Shown here piece by piece: positions 43,855 to 53,800 of a stretch of DNA of 64,000 bases. Source of the stretch: Acidobacteriota bacterium (GTDB lineage: Bacteria; Acidobacteriota; Blastocatellia; Pyrinomonadales; Pyrinomonadaceae); NCBI GenBank assembly GCA_018269075.1, contig JAFDVJ010000009.1:1007-65006 (forward strand), in the 5' to 3' direction. The notes beneath the pieces were generated by a model. It was not told the DNA's origin. It saw only the letters and a program-made list of their open reading frames with translations, and made no database searches. Position numbers and translations under genes: made by a program. The stretch's first letter is position 1. Every line of letters begins with the position of its first letter.

Positions 43855-44328
43855 TTAACCGGCGGCGGGCGTCCATTTGACGCGGTCGAGCAGCGCGAGC
43901 TTTTCTTCGTCCGTGGTGATCCGGTCCATTTCCGGGTAAAAGATGTCGGTTTCGCGCTTGTCGTGATGGCCGCACAGCTTTTTGAAGAACGATTCGCGGT
44001 CGAGCAGCCAGATCAGCTGTTTTTCGGGCGCGGGATCGGCGGCGAGCTTTTCGATTTCCGGTTTGAGCAGCTTGACGAATTCGCTCATCCGGTGATGATC
44101 GTCGAGAAAAAGCTGAAAGCCCGCGCCGCGCGGCTGGCTCGCCCGCTCCTTGTAGACCGGCATCAGAATGTCTTCCTCGTCGCGGATATGCGTCCATAAT
44201 TCGCGCTCGTAATCTTCGAGGATCGCGAGCGCGCGGTCGAATTCGAAATGCAGCAGCGCCGTCTGATGCGCGAAAAAAAGTTCGTCGAGATCGTTGTGCA
44301 GTAAAAGCAGTTCGCTAAGATTTCTCAT
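43855..44328 (-). CDS. Hemerythrin-domain protein
   Basis: 157 residues. The expected pattern of histidine and acidic ligands is present: LLLLHNDLDELFFAHQTALLHFEFDRAL, HIRDEEDILMPVYKE, FLDDHHRMSEFVKLL, and CGHHDKRETDIFYPEMDR. This is the four-helix hemerythrin HHE fold that binds a di-iron centre, used for oxygen or iron handling or NO/redox sensing in bacteria; the precise role is unknown. No fused output domain is seen. Confidence 0.85.
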   Translation of the reverse strand: MRNLSELLLLHNDLDELFFAHQTALLHFEFDRALAILEDYERELWTHIRDEEDILMPVYKERASQPRGAGFQLFLDDHHRMSEFVKLLKPEIEKLAADPAPEKQLIWLLDRESFFKKLCGHHDKRETDIFYPEMDRITTDEEKLALLDRVKWTPAAG

Positions 44329-44544
44329 AAAAAGTAATGCGGGAACGCCGATCGATCATCGTCGGGGCGAACTGAGCAGGCGCGTCGCGGAGTTCCTCCT
44401 GGTTTAAATTTTAAGCGACCGGCGGGCATTTGTTCAAAGCCGGACGATACGGACCGCATCATTATGCGGTTAAAACGCCGGTTTTCGCCCGGCGGCAGCA
44501 AAATTCGTGGTCGCCGTTCGTCAAATCGACGGAGAATGAATTCT

Positions 44545-45336
44545 ATGCGAACCAAAAATCTTTTTATTTTTCTGCTGACGGCGCTGATTTTCGGCGCGGC
44601 TCCGGCAGTCGTGACGGCGGGCGATTTCGCCTTTTTCAAGTTTCTCGGCTTCTCGCGCGACGGGAAATATCTCGCGTTCGAGGAATCGGGCAGCTACGAC
44701 GGCAGCGGCGGCTATTACACGCACACCTTTTTCGTCGACACGGAAAAGAACGAATACGCGCTCGCGCCCGGCCTGATCGACAATTTTTTATACGAAAACC
44801 CGCTCCCGCCGAAACCGCAGACGCGGCTCGAACGGAAAATTAAACTCGAAACGGCCGCCCGGCTGCGGCAGCTGAAGATCGTCGACGGCAACACGGGCGA
44901 TCTGCTCGTCGCGCATCTGCCGACCGACTGGACCAACGAGCCTTTTTACGAGACGGACGGCGCGAGCACCGAGACGGTGAAGTTCAACAACGTCGTCTAC
45001 GCGAACAGCCGCGACGCTGAAAAATATTATGAGCTGACGCTCAAAACGCTGCCGGCCGAAAGTAAGGACTGCGGAACCGACGTTTTCAAATTCGAGCTGC
45101 TGCTCGCCGACAAAACGTCTTCCGAAGAGCGTCCCGTGCAGGTGCTGCAGAGCGACAAGACGCTGCCCGAGAGCCGCGGCTGCGCGTACGGCTATCGGAT
45201 CGAGCGGGTCTACTTTTACGGCGACCGGATCGCGGTTTTCCTGCAGGTTTTCAGCCAGGGCTTCGAAGGTCCGGACCTGCGCTACCGCGTCGTGACGGCG
45301 CGGCTCGATAACGAACCATTGAGCAAATACTACTGA
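44545..45336 (+). CDS. Secreted DUF2259-like protein
   Basis: 263 residues from the ATG at 44545, preceded by GGAGA nine bases upstream; ATG 44536 is an alternative. Signal peptide TKNLFIFLLTALIFGAAPAVVTAG. The start of the mature protein, GDFAFFKFLGFSRDGKYLAFEESGSYDGSGGYYTHTFFVDTEKNEYA, is typical of the DUF2259 predicted-secreted-protein family. The rest alternates strands (YELTLKTLPAESKDCGTDVFKFELLLADKT ... YGYRIERVYFYGDRIAVFLQVFSQGFEGPDLRYRVVTARL). Function unknown. The next secreted protein gene follows on the same strand. Confidence 0.7.
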   Translation: MRTKNLFIFLLTALIFGAAPAVVTAGDFAFFKFLGFSRDGKYLAFEESGSYDGSGGYYTHTFFVDTEKNEYALAPGLIDNFLYENPLPPKPQTRLERKIKLETAARLRQLKIVDGNTGDLLVAHLPTDWTNEPFYETDGASTETVKFNNVVYANSRDAEKYYELTLKTLPAESKDCGTDVFKFELLLADKTSSEERPVQVLQSDKTLPESRGCAYGYRIERVYFYGDRIAVFLQVFSQGFEGPDLRYRVVTARLDNEPLSKYY

Positions 45337-45372
45337 TTTCGGATTTCGGATTTCGGATTTCGGATTTTTCGG
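45334..45372. repeat. GGATTTC array overlapping a stop codon
   Basis: Tandem gatttcg units start inside the TGA stop codon (45334-45336), the same placement as at 24287. It has one orientation only. Confidence 0.85.
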
Positions 45373-45441
45373 AATGAGTGATTACGGTTTTGAAGAAACG
45401 GCTTCGGTTGGGAAAATTTGGGGCCGGGTTTCGATTGTTTT

Positions 45442-46206
45442 ATGAAAATCTTGAAAATACTCTGGCCGGCGGTTTTGCTGGCGGCGATCGCGGGCGGCAA
45501 TGTCGCGGTGCGGGCGCAGAAATCGCGGGTGGGCAAATCCGTCGAAACGAAGACGGCGCGGACGCGGATTCGTTTTCCCGAAGACTGCACGTTATACAAA
45601 CCGGCCGGCGTCAGCGAGCGGGCGTGGCGGCGGCCGGCGGCGTGCGCCGAAGCGTTGACGGCGGCGATGCCCGCGCTGCCGCGCGAGGGCTGCGATTACG
45701 AAGACTATTTTAAGACGAATTCCTTCGACGAGCTGCTGGCGCGCGCGGAAAACGAAAGTCTTTCGGGCCGGATTCGCTTTTACCCGCTCGCGCGCGGCCG
45801 TTTTCTGGTCGAGATCGTCTGTTCGATCGCCGCTTACAATGTCTCGAACGCGTATTTGTTGTATGATGAAACGAAATCGCCGGCGCGGGCCGAGGTTTTG
45901 GAGTTTCCGTGGCTCGAATTCGAGGCCGACGAGGCGCGCGACACGGCGACGCGGATCGAAAACGTGCGCGTCAAAACGCTCGGCGGGCGTTATTTCAACC
46001 CGCGGACGAAGCAATTGATCGTCTTCGTCAAGGCGCGCGGCCTCGGCGACGCCGGCCGCTACGCGCGCTACGCTTTTCCGAACGGGCGGCCGAAACTGCT
46101 CGAATTCCGCGCGAAATTTTCGTGGACGGGACGCGGTTACGGGACCGACGAAGCGATCCGCCGGCCGCCCGCGGCGTGGAAGATTTATTATCCGGAGAAA
46201 AAGTAA
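45442..46206 (+). CDS. Secreted protein, DUF1176-like
   Basis: 254 residues from the ATG at 45442 (MKILKILWPAVLLAAIAGGNVAVRAQ is a signal peptide). Middle features: ACAEALTAAMPALPREGCDYEDYF, RFYPLARGRFLVEIVCSIAAYNVSNAYLLYDE, ENVRVKTLGGRYFNPRTKQLIVFVKARGLGDAGRYARYAF. The pairing of an early 'Y.L..GRFLVE..C..AAYN' segment with a later 'G.GDAG.Y..Y.F' segment resembles DUF1176. Function unknown. It shares orientation and secretion signal with the DUF2259-like gene, 105 bases upstream. Confidence 0.55.
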   Translation: MKILKILWPAVLLAAIAGGNVAVRAQKSRVGKSVETKTARTRIRFPEDCTLYKPAGVSERAWRRPAACAEALTAAMPALPREGCDYEDYFKTNSFDELLARAENESLSGRIRFYPLARGRFLVEIVCSIAAYNVSNAYLLYDETKSPARAEVLEFPWLEFEADEARDTATRIENVRVKTLGGRYFNPRTKQLIVFVKARGLGDAGRYARYAFPNGRPKLLEFRAKFSWTGRGYGTDEAIRRPPAAWKIYYPEKK

Positions 46207-46214
46207 GGCAATAC

Positions 46215-46245
46215 CGATGTCGGATGTCGGATGTCGGATGTCGGA
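46215..46245. repeat. GGATGTC heptamer array
   Basis: Four tandem cgatgtcg/gatgtcg units 8 bases after the DUF1176-like stop codon. Differs by one base from the GGATTTC unit. Confidence 0.8.
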
Positions 46246-46342
46246 AGGCTTGAAATTTAATCAACTTGCTTTACCGCAGCAATTAAAAGAATCGAGCCGA
46301 AAATCTTAATGCACAATTATTTATTCAAAACGGTATAAGAAA

Positions 46343-46867
46343 GTGATAATTCTCGAAACCGAACGCCTGATCCTGCGCGAGATCGTCGCGGCGGACGACG
46401 CCTTTATGGTCGATCTGCTCAACCAGCCGTCGTTCATCAAATACATCGGCGACCGCCAGGTGCGGACTCTCGAACAGGCGCGCGATTTCATCGAAAACCG
46501 CTATCGTCAAAGCTACCGCGACCACGGCTTCGGCCTCTACGCCGTCGAGCTCAAACAAAATGCCTCCGAAATCCGAAATCCGGCGATCGGAATCTGCGGC
46601 TTCGTCAAGCGCGACAGCCTGCCCGGCGCTGACATCGGCTTCGCGTTTCTGCCGCAGTACGAACGAAAAGGCTACGCTTTCGAATCGGCGTCGGCGGTGT
46701 TGAAATGGGGCCGCGAAACATTGGGCTTCGACCGCGTGCTCGCGATCACCTCGCTCGACAACGACGCCTCGATCCGCCTGCTCGAAAAGCTCGGCTTCCG
46801 GTTCGAAGGCATCATCGAAGGCCAGACCCCGGCCGAATCGCTGCGCCTTTTCTCGTCGGAAAAATAA
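46343..46867 (+). CDS. GNAT-family N-acetyltransferase (RimJ/RimL-like)
   Basis: 174 residues. The opening MIILETERLILREIVAADDAFMVDLLNQPSFIKYIGDR and the acetyl-CoA loop ... GFAFLPQYERKGYAFESASAVLKWGRETLGFDRVLAITSLDNDASIRLLEKLGFRFEG match the RimJ/RimL-type GNATs (acetyl-CoA site Q/RxxGxA as QYERKGYA). The loop ELKQNASEIRNPAIGICGF contains a piece of GAAATCC array (46565-46582) translated as SEIRNP. The substrate could be a protein N terminus or a small amine. Confidence 0.82.
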   Translation: MIILETERLILREIVAADDAFMVDLLNQPSFIKYIGDRQVRTLEQARDFIENRYRQSYRDHGFGLYAVELKQNASEIRNPAIGICGFVKRDSLPGADIGFAFLPQYERKGYAFESASAVLKWGRETLGFDRVLAITSLDNDASIRLLEKLGFRFEGIIEGQTPAESLRLFSSEK

Positions 46868-46872
46868 ACCCT

Positions 46873-46902
46873 TGGCGGATAGCGGATGGCGGATGGCGGA
46901 TG
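46873..46902. repeat. GCGGATG heptamer array
   Basis: ggcggat-agcggat-ggcggat-ggcggat-gatg directly follows the acetyltransferase stop codon. Single orientation. Confidence 0.75.
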
Positions 46903-46950
46903 ATGAAGCCGGCATTCGACCGTCATTTCTCATTGAAAAAAAGCGCGGGC

Positions 46951-47005
46951 TTCAGAAAAACTTCAGAAAAACTTCAGAAAAACTTCAATAAAATTTCAAT
47001 AAAAC
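46951..47005 (+). promoter_or_regulatory. Five 11-bp direct repeats upstream of a giant secreted protein gene
   Basis: TTCAGAAAAAC occurs three times in tandem (46951-46983), followed by TTCAATAAAAT and TTCAATAAAAC (46984-47005), all in an exact 11-bp phase, 109 bases before the ATG at 47114. Such phasing places short A-tracts on one DNA face (bending) and equals the spacing of PhoB/OmpR-type direct-repeat boxes. Either a response-regulator binding array or a curved upstream promoter region is likely; which one is not decidable here. Confidence 0.55.
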
Positions 47006-47113
47006 CTAAAGAAATTTAAGGTCTTACGGCTTTACTCTTGCTACATCCCGCGTTCGACCGGGTCCGCCGGCGAGCGATGACCGAAGAATGATGGCGAGGA
47101 TGATTGAAAATTT

Positions 47114-50100
47114 ATGAAAGCGAAACAAGATTTTTTGAACGTTAAATCGTTACGGACGGCGGCGGTTCTGATGGCGACGGCTCTGCTGGCGAGTCTGATT
47201 TTGACGGGTCTTCCGATCGAGACCCGGGCGGCGACCGGTTATTTCGGGACGTTTTTCGAGGAAGCGGGCCCGGTCGGGGCGCGGTTCGCGGATTCGCTGG
47301 CCCGGGCGGCGAACGACGACGGCGTGATCCTCGCGACCGAGACCTGGACCGGCGGCGCGAACGACATCAACTGGACGTCGAACGGCAACTGGTCGGGCAT
47401 CGGTGGCGCGGGCGCGGACGACGATCTCGTTTTCCCGAACTCGGCGGCGCGCAAATCGAACGTCAACGACTTCGCGATCAATACGCGGTTCCGGACGATC
47501 ACGATCAGCGGCAACGATTATCTGATCACCGGCAACCAGCTTTTCCTCCTTTTAGGCATCACGGCCAACCAGACGGCGACGACCGGCGCGCACCCGACGC
47601 TCGGGATGAACATCGTCCTCGACGCCGACCAGACCTTTCAGACGACCAGCCGCTTGCTCAATCTGAACGGCGTCGTCAACCTGAACGCGCGTAATCTGAC
47701 CGTCACGGGCGACGGCTCGACGGTCTTCAACAACACGATCAGCGGCACCGGCACGATCAACAAATCCGGCAACGGGACGCTCGTCATCAACGGCAATTCG
47801 CCGAACATCAACGCGATCACGCTTCAATCCGGCGTGCTCGCGGTCAACGGCGCCGTCGGCACGATCTCGCTGACCGGCGGAACGCTGATCGGCGGCGGAA
47901 CGACCGGGTTCGTGCAGGGCTCGCTCGCGAACGGCGCGGGCACGATCGCGCCCGGCTCGGGCGGGACGACGACCGATATTCTCGCCGCGAACGCCGGCGT
48001 CGCCATGAGATCGACGGTCGGTCTCGAAATCGATCTCAACGGGACGACGGCCGGCACGCAGTACGACCGGCTCGCGGTCTCGGGCGGCAATCTGAACATC
48101 AACGGCGCGCAGCTTTCCGGCACGTGCTCGTTCACGCCGGCCGTCGGGCAGCAGTTCACGATCGCGACCGTCAGCGGCGCGGGCAATCAGGTCGTCGGCC
48201 AGTTCGCGCAGGGCGGCACGGTCGTGTTCGGCTCGCAGGTCTTCTCGATCACCTACAACCTGACGAGCGTCGTCCTGACCGCGCAGGGACCGGTGACTTC
48301 GCTGACCTGGGACGGCGGCGGCACGACCAACAACTGGTCGGAAGCGGCCAACTGGAACCCCGATGCCGCGCCGATCGACGGAGTCGATCTCGTCTTCCCG
48401 GCGGGCGCGCCGGCCGACAGCCTCAACATGGTCAACGACATTGCCGGGCTCGATCTCGGCAGCATCACTTTCAACGCTTCCGGTTACACGATCAACACCA
48501 ACGCGCTGACCCTCTCCGGCGGCGCGTCGACCAACAGCTCGGGGGCGAGCTGCGCGATTTCGGCCCCGGTCACTCTGACCGCGCCGGCCACGTTCGCGAC
48601 GACCGGGACGACCTCGCTGTCCTTAGGCAGCGTCAATCAGAACGGCTTTCCGATGACAGTCAACGCCAGCAGCGGTTCGGTGGGCTTCGGCAATGTCGTT
48701 TCGGGCGCGGGCGGGATCGTCAAAAACGGGGCGGGAATAATGGCCCTCTCGGGCAGCAACACCTTTACGGGCCTGCTGCAGGTCAACGCCGGCACCGTCG
48801 CCGTGCAGAACGCGAACGCGCTCGGCGCGACCGGCGCGACCAACGCGACGAACATCGCGAGCGGCGGTTCGCTTCATATTCTCAATAATCTGACGATCGC
48901 CGAAACGCTGACCGTCGCCGGCGCCGGCAACGGCACGGGCGCGATTCAGGGCGAGATCAGCTGCGCGACCGGCTGCGGCATTTCGGGCCCGATCCAGCTG
49001 ACCGGCAACACGACCGTTTCGGCGATCGGCACCATCAATCTGAGCGGCTCGATCACCGAGACCGGCGGCGCGCGCTCGCTGACCAAGATCGGCGCGGGCA
49101 CGCTCAGACTCTCCGCCGTCAATTCTTATCAGGGCGCGACCGTCGTCAACGAGGGCACGCTCGAACCCGCGCAGACGTTCGCGATCGTCGGCGATCTCGT
49201 CGTCGGCGACGGCGCGGGCGGCGCGAACGCCGACGTCGTCCGGTTATTTTCGGCGCTGAACTCGATCCGCGCGCTGACCGTCAATTCGTCCGGGCAGTTC
49301 GACGTCAACGGCGCGAACGGCGTGAACATCGGCAGTCTGTCGGGAACGGGCCAGTTCGCCATGAACGGCGGTACGGCATTTATCGGCGGTCTTCCCGTCA
49401 ACACGACGTTCGGCGGCGTGATGACCGGCACGGGAACGCTCAACAAAACGGGCGGCGGATCGCTCACGCTGACCGGTGCGAACACGTTCACGGGGACGAC
49501 GAACATTCAGAACGGCGTGCTGATCGTCAACGGCGTGCTGCCCGGGTCGTTGACGCTAAACGCCGGAACGCTCGGCGGGTCCGGCACGGTCGGTCCGCTG
49601 ACGACGCCGGCAGGTTCCCCGACCCTCGTCTCGCCGGGCGCGAGTCCAGGCAGCCTGACGGTGACGGGCGCGGCCGCGCTCGCCGCGAGCTCGACGTTCT
49701 TCGTCGAGCTCGGCGGCCCGGCGCCCGGCACGCAGTATGACCGGCTGACCGCGGGCGGCACGCTCAATCTCGGCGGCGCGACGCTTTCCGGCGCGTTTCT
49801 GAACGGCTACAATCCGGCTCCGGGCACGACTTTTACGATCGCCCAGAGCAGCGGCGCGCTCAGCGGGCAGTTCGCGCAGGGCACGACCGCGACGCTCGGC
49901 GGGCGGCGATTTTCGATCACCTACAACGCGAACTCGGTCGTCCTGACGGCGCTCGCGCCGCGGCCGCCGTTCGATTTCGACGGCGACGGCAAAACCGACG
50001 TCTCGATCTTCCGCCCCGTGGACGGCTCGTGGTGGTACACGAAATCGACCGACGGCAGCTTCCGCGTCTACAGCTTCGGCGGTTCGACCGACGTCCTCGC

Positions 50101-50788
50101 GCCCGGCGACTGGACCGGCGACGGGCTCGCCGACATCGCGATCTACCGGCCGGCTTCCGGCACCTGGTTCGTCCAGCGGTCGGAAGACAACACGTTCTTC
50201 TCGTTCCCGTTCGGCGCGGCCGGCGACGTCGCGGTGCCGGGCGATTACGACGGCGACGGCAAGACCGACGCGGCCGTCTTCCGGCCGTCGACGGCGACCT
50301 GGTTCATCTCGAATTCCGGCGGTTCGGGCACGTCGATCGTCAGCTTCGGCGCGTCGACGGATCAGCCGCTGACCGCCGATTTCGACGGCGACGGCAAAAC
50401 CGACATCGCCGTCTTCCGTCAATCGGACGGCTCGTGGTGGTATCTCCGCTCGACCGACGGCACGTTCCGCGTCTATCGCTTCGGCCTCGGCACGGACAAG
50501 ACCGTTCCGGGCGACTGGACCGGCGACGGCAAGGCCGACATCGCCGTCTTCCGGCCGACGACCGGCGAATGGTTCGTCCAGCGCTCGGAGGACGGCTCGT
50601 TCTTCTCGTTCCCGTTCGGCACGAACGGCGATATCCCTGCGCCGGGCGATTACGACGGCGACGGCAAAACCGACGCGGCCGTTTTCCGCGCCGGCACGTG
50701 GTTCATCAGCCGCTCGACGGCGGGCACGCTGATCACGAGCTTCGGTTCGGCCGGCGACCGGCCCGTCCCGAACGCGTTCGTCAGGTAA
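47114..50788 (+). CDS. Giant secreted protein with autotransporter-associated beta-strand repeats and FG-GAP repeats
   Basis: 1,224 residues. Signal peptide region (LMATALLASLILTGLPIETRA). Residues about 70-950 contain several autotransporter-associated repeats (PATR): ISGTGTINKSGNGTLVINGN, VSGAGGIVKNGAGIMALSGSNTFTGLLQVNAGTV, ITETGGARSLTKIGAGTLRLSAVNSYQGATVVNEGTL, MTGTGTLNKTGGGSLTLTGANTFTGTTNIQNGVL. The last about 270 residues are FG-GAP/VCBS-like repeats of the DGDGKTDVSIFRPVDGSWWY type with five or six DxDGDGxxD calcium sites. No autotransporter barrel follows, so export is by another route; a C-terminal sorting signal is not recognised. Preceded by an 11-bp repeat array; followed by a strong terminator. 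Confidence 0.85.
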   Translation: MKAKQDFLNVKSLRTAAVLMATALLASLILTGLPIETRAATGYFGTFFEEAGPVGARFADSLARAANDDGVILATETWTGGANDINWTSNGNWSGIGGAGADDDLVFPNSAARKSNVNDFAINTRFRTITISGNDYLITGNQLFLLLGITANQTATTGAHPTLGMNIVLDADQTFQTTSRLLNLNGVVNLNARNLTVTGDGSTVFNNTISGTGTINKSGNGTLVINGNSPNINAITLQSGVLAVNGAVGTISLTGGTLIGGGTTGFVQGSLANGAGTIAPGSGGTTTDILAANAGVAMRSTVGLEIDLNGTTAGTQYDRLAVSGGNLNINGAQLSGTCSFTPAVGQQFTIATVSGAGNQVVGQFAQGGTVVFGSQVFSITYNLTSVVLTAQGPVTSLTWDGGGTTNNWSEAANWNPDAAPIDGVDLVFPAGAPADSLNMVNDIAGLDLGSITFNASGYTINTNALTLSGGASTNSSGASCAISAPVTLTAPATFATTGTTSLSLGSVNQNGFPMTVNASSGSVGFGNVVSGAGGIVKNGAGIMALSGSNTFTGLLQVNAGTVAVQNANALGATGATNATNIASGGSLHILNNLTIAETLTVAGAGNGTGAIQGEISCATGCGISGPIQLTGNTTVSAIGTINLSGSITETGGARSLTKIGAGTLRLSAVNSYQGATVVNEGTLEPAQTFAIVGDLVVGDGAGGANADVVRLFSALNSIRALTVNSSGQFDVNGANGVNIGSLSGTGQFAMNGGTAFIGGLPVNTTFGGVMTGTGTLNKTGGGSLTLTGANTFTGTTNIQNGVLIVNGVLPGSLTLNAGTLGGSGTVGPLTTPAGSPTLVSPGASPGSLTVTGAAALAASSTFFVELGGPAPGTQYDRLTAGGTLNLGGATLSGAFLNGYNPAPGTTFTIAQSSGALSGQFAQGTTATLGGRRFSITYNANSVVLTALAPRPPFDFDGDGKTDVSIFRPVDGSWWYTKSTDGSFRVYSFGGSTDVLAPGDWTGDGLADIAIYRPASGTWFVQRSEDNTFFSFPFGAAGDVAVPGDYDGDGKTDAAVFRPSTATWFISNSGGSGTSIVSFGASTDQPLTADFDGDGKTDIAVFRQSDGSWWYLRSTDGTFRVYRFGLGTDKTVPGDWTGDGKADIAVFRPTTGEWFVQRSEDGSFFSFPFGTNGDIPAPGDYDGDGKTDAAVFRAGTWFISRSTAGTLITSFGSAGDRPVPNAFVR

Positions 50789-50807
50789 GCGGACGCCAAA
50801 CTCCGGC

Positions 50808-50850
50808 GAGTGCCGGCCGTCGATTCGGCGGCCGGCACTCGTTTTTTTTT
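50808..50850 (+). terminator. Strong intrinsic terminator
   Basis: Perfect 12-bp stem GAGTGCCGGCCG/CGGCCGGCACTC with a 9-base loop, then GTTTTTTTTT. It ends the giant PATR/FG-GAP gene before the convergent tricorn-like gene. Confidence 0.9.
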
Positions 50851-50852
50851 CG

Positions 50853-53800
50853 TTAGTTTCCGAGCAGCTCGCGGACGGCGCGGTCGAGCTGCGAATCTTT
50901 GCCGGCCGGCGTTTCGCCGAGCGGGCGCGTGACCGCGGCATCGACCGGGCGCGGGTTGAGCTCCATATCTTTGCCGTCGCTGCCGAGAATTCGCTGGCGC
51001 GGCAGCCGGAACGTCGTGCCGTCGAAAAGGCCGACGTTCCACGTGAAGATGATCCAGCCGGCGGTCGGTTCGCCGACCGTCTTGCCGAGCTTCAGCGAGC
51101 GGTAGCCTTCGGTCAGATCCTCGGCGTCGGACAGCGAGTGCTGGTTCGTGACGAGAACGGTCGGACGTTCGAGCGCGCGCTGGCCGAGCGCCGAGCGCGA
51201 CGGCACGTCCCAGAGACCGCGTTCCTTCATCAGCAGATAACCCTTGCGCGCGAGCACGTCGATCACGTACGGGTTGATGAAGCCGCCGTTGTTGTTGCGG
51301 ATGTCGATGACGACGCCTTCTTTGGATTGGTTCTCGGCGTCGAGGTCGACGTACATCTGTTCGAGCGAATTCTGCGACATATCCGGCAGATGGACGTAGC
51401 CGAGCCGGCCGTTGCTGATGCGGGCGACGTAGGCGCGGTTCGCCTCGACCCATTGACGATACAAAAGCTGTTTTTCGGCGAACGTGCCGACCGGCTTGAC
51501 GACCGCTTCGCGTTTGTTCGAGCCGTCGGCGCTGCCCGCGACGCTTAAGACGACGCGTTTGCCGACCTTGTTCTCCAAAATCTCGTCGAGGTTCGCACGA
51601 TTGTCGATCCGGACGCCGTCGACGGCCAGCAGGTAGTCGCCGACGTTGACGGTTTTGACGACGTCGGCCGGGCCGAGCGCGATGATCTCGGTGATCTTCA
51701 GTCTTCCGTTCGTCTCGTACTCGTTGCGGTCGAAACGCAGGCCGAGCTTGCCGATCGGCGTCGGCGTAAAGCCGGACGAGCCGGTCGCGCCGAGGTGCGA
51801 AGCGTTCAGCTCGCCGACCATCAGGCTCATCAGGCGGCGCACCTCGTCCATCGTCCGCGCGTTTTGGACGAGCGGCTCGTAGGTTGTATAAACCGCGTTC
51901 CAGTCCGCGCCGTGAAACTTGTCGTCATAGAAATTGTCGCGCATATAACGCCAGCCCTGTTTGAAGACCTCCATCTTTTCGGCGGCGAAATTGACGTTCA
52001 TCTCCAATGAGAGATTGAGCCCGCGGATTTCGCGGCGGTCGAGGTTGACGATGTTGACGCGGCCGTTTTCGAGATAGTAGACTTCGCGGCCGTCGGGCGA
52101 AAATTGCGCCGCCGACTTGAAGCCCGGCGTCGAGGTGAGCTGCCGCGCCGAGGAATCGCCGGCTAATTCATCCAGCGAAAGCGTGTAGAGATTGAACTGG
52201 TTTTCGGCCGACGCGAGCAGGAGCAGCGTCTTGCCGTCGGGGCTGATCGTCTGGCTGCCGACGTCGACGCCGGTGTCGACGAGGCTCAGCCGTTTGCGGA
52301 TGTCTTCGAAGACGATCTCGGTCGTTTTCGTGTCGGCGTCCGGTTTTTTCGGCGGTTTGACGACGAGTCCCTCGGCCGACGGCGAGGAAGGCGGTCCGGC
52401 CGACGGCGTCGTCGCGGGCGTCGGTGCGGGCGTCGGCGTCGGCGTCGGCGTCGGCGGCTGTTTTTCCTTCGGGTTTTCCTGTTTAAAAAAGTCGCGAAAC
52501 TGGTCTTCGCGGAATTTCGGCGTCCGCAATTTGAGATCGACGCGGGCGACCGCGCCCGTTTCGGTGCGCTGCGAGGTGTCGAAAAGGATGAACGAGCCGT
52601 CCGGGCTCCACGAGATCGAGCCGGTGTTCGAATTGGCCAGAAAACTGACTGGCCGCGCCGCGCCGCCGGTGATCGAAACGACCGAAACGTTTGTGTAGGA
52701 GCGCGTCTCGGGCGAGTAGCCGGCGAAGGCGATCCAGCGGCTGTCGGGCGACCACGCGACCGTGTTTTTGCCGAGCAGCGGCGGCGGGTCGGTGAAAAGC
52801 TTACATAATTCGCGCTCCTGCTTTTTTTCGACGTCGTAAACGAACATCGCCCGCGCGTCGCGGATGAACGAGATGTATTTTCCGTCGGGCGAATAGACCG
52901 GCAGCGCGTCCGTATTCGCGCCCTTCGTGAGCTGCGTTTCGGTTTCGGTCGCGAAATCGTACTGGAAAAGCTCCATCGAGCCGTCGCGCTCGGACGAATA
53001 GACCAGTTTTTTGCTGTCGCTCGACCACGCGACCGACGATTCGGGCGCGGCCGTGTTCGTCACGCGGACGGCCTCGCCGCCGTCCTTGGCCGACGCCGCG
53101 AAGATTTCGCCGCGTGCGACGACCGCGACTTTTTTACCGTCGGGCGAGAGCGCGAGCTCGCGGATCTGCGACGAGAGATTGACGCGCTCGGTCAGCGGGT
53201 TGGCCGCCGTGCCGCGCAGGGTGATCGGGACCTCGGCCGCCTTGCCGCCGTCGGCGCTCATCTTCCAGATCCGGAAATTGCGTTCGAAGACGATCTCTTT
53301 GCCGTCGTAGGAAAGATTCGCCCAGAGCACGCGGCCGTCGGTGAAATTCGTCAGTTGTCTGGCCGGGCCGGTTTTCGGTTGCATCCAGATGTTCTGCGTG
53401 CCGCTCCGGTCCGAAACGTAAAAGAGCCGCGCGCCGTCGGCCGTCGCCATCACCCACGTCTGTTTCGCGCCGCGCGGCGCGATCTGCGTGTACGTGTCGC
53501 CCGATTTCTGCCAGATCTCGGTCTCGTCGATGTGGCTGCGCCCCTTGCGCCACCACTGCGAATTGGCGATGCCGCGCGCCGAAAAGACGATCGAGCCGTC
53601 GGCGAGATTCGTCGACCAGAATTCGTTCGTGTAGCGCTCGGCCGAAACGGTCATCGGCGTGCCGCCGGCGGCCGCGACGCGGTAGATGTCGTTCATCCCG
53701 GCGATGTCGCGGCTCGTCGAGGAAAAATAAAGCCAGCCGCCGTCGCGCGACCAGCCGTCGAGCTGGTCGGGCACGTCGTCGAACGTCAGCCGCCGCAGCT

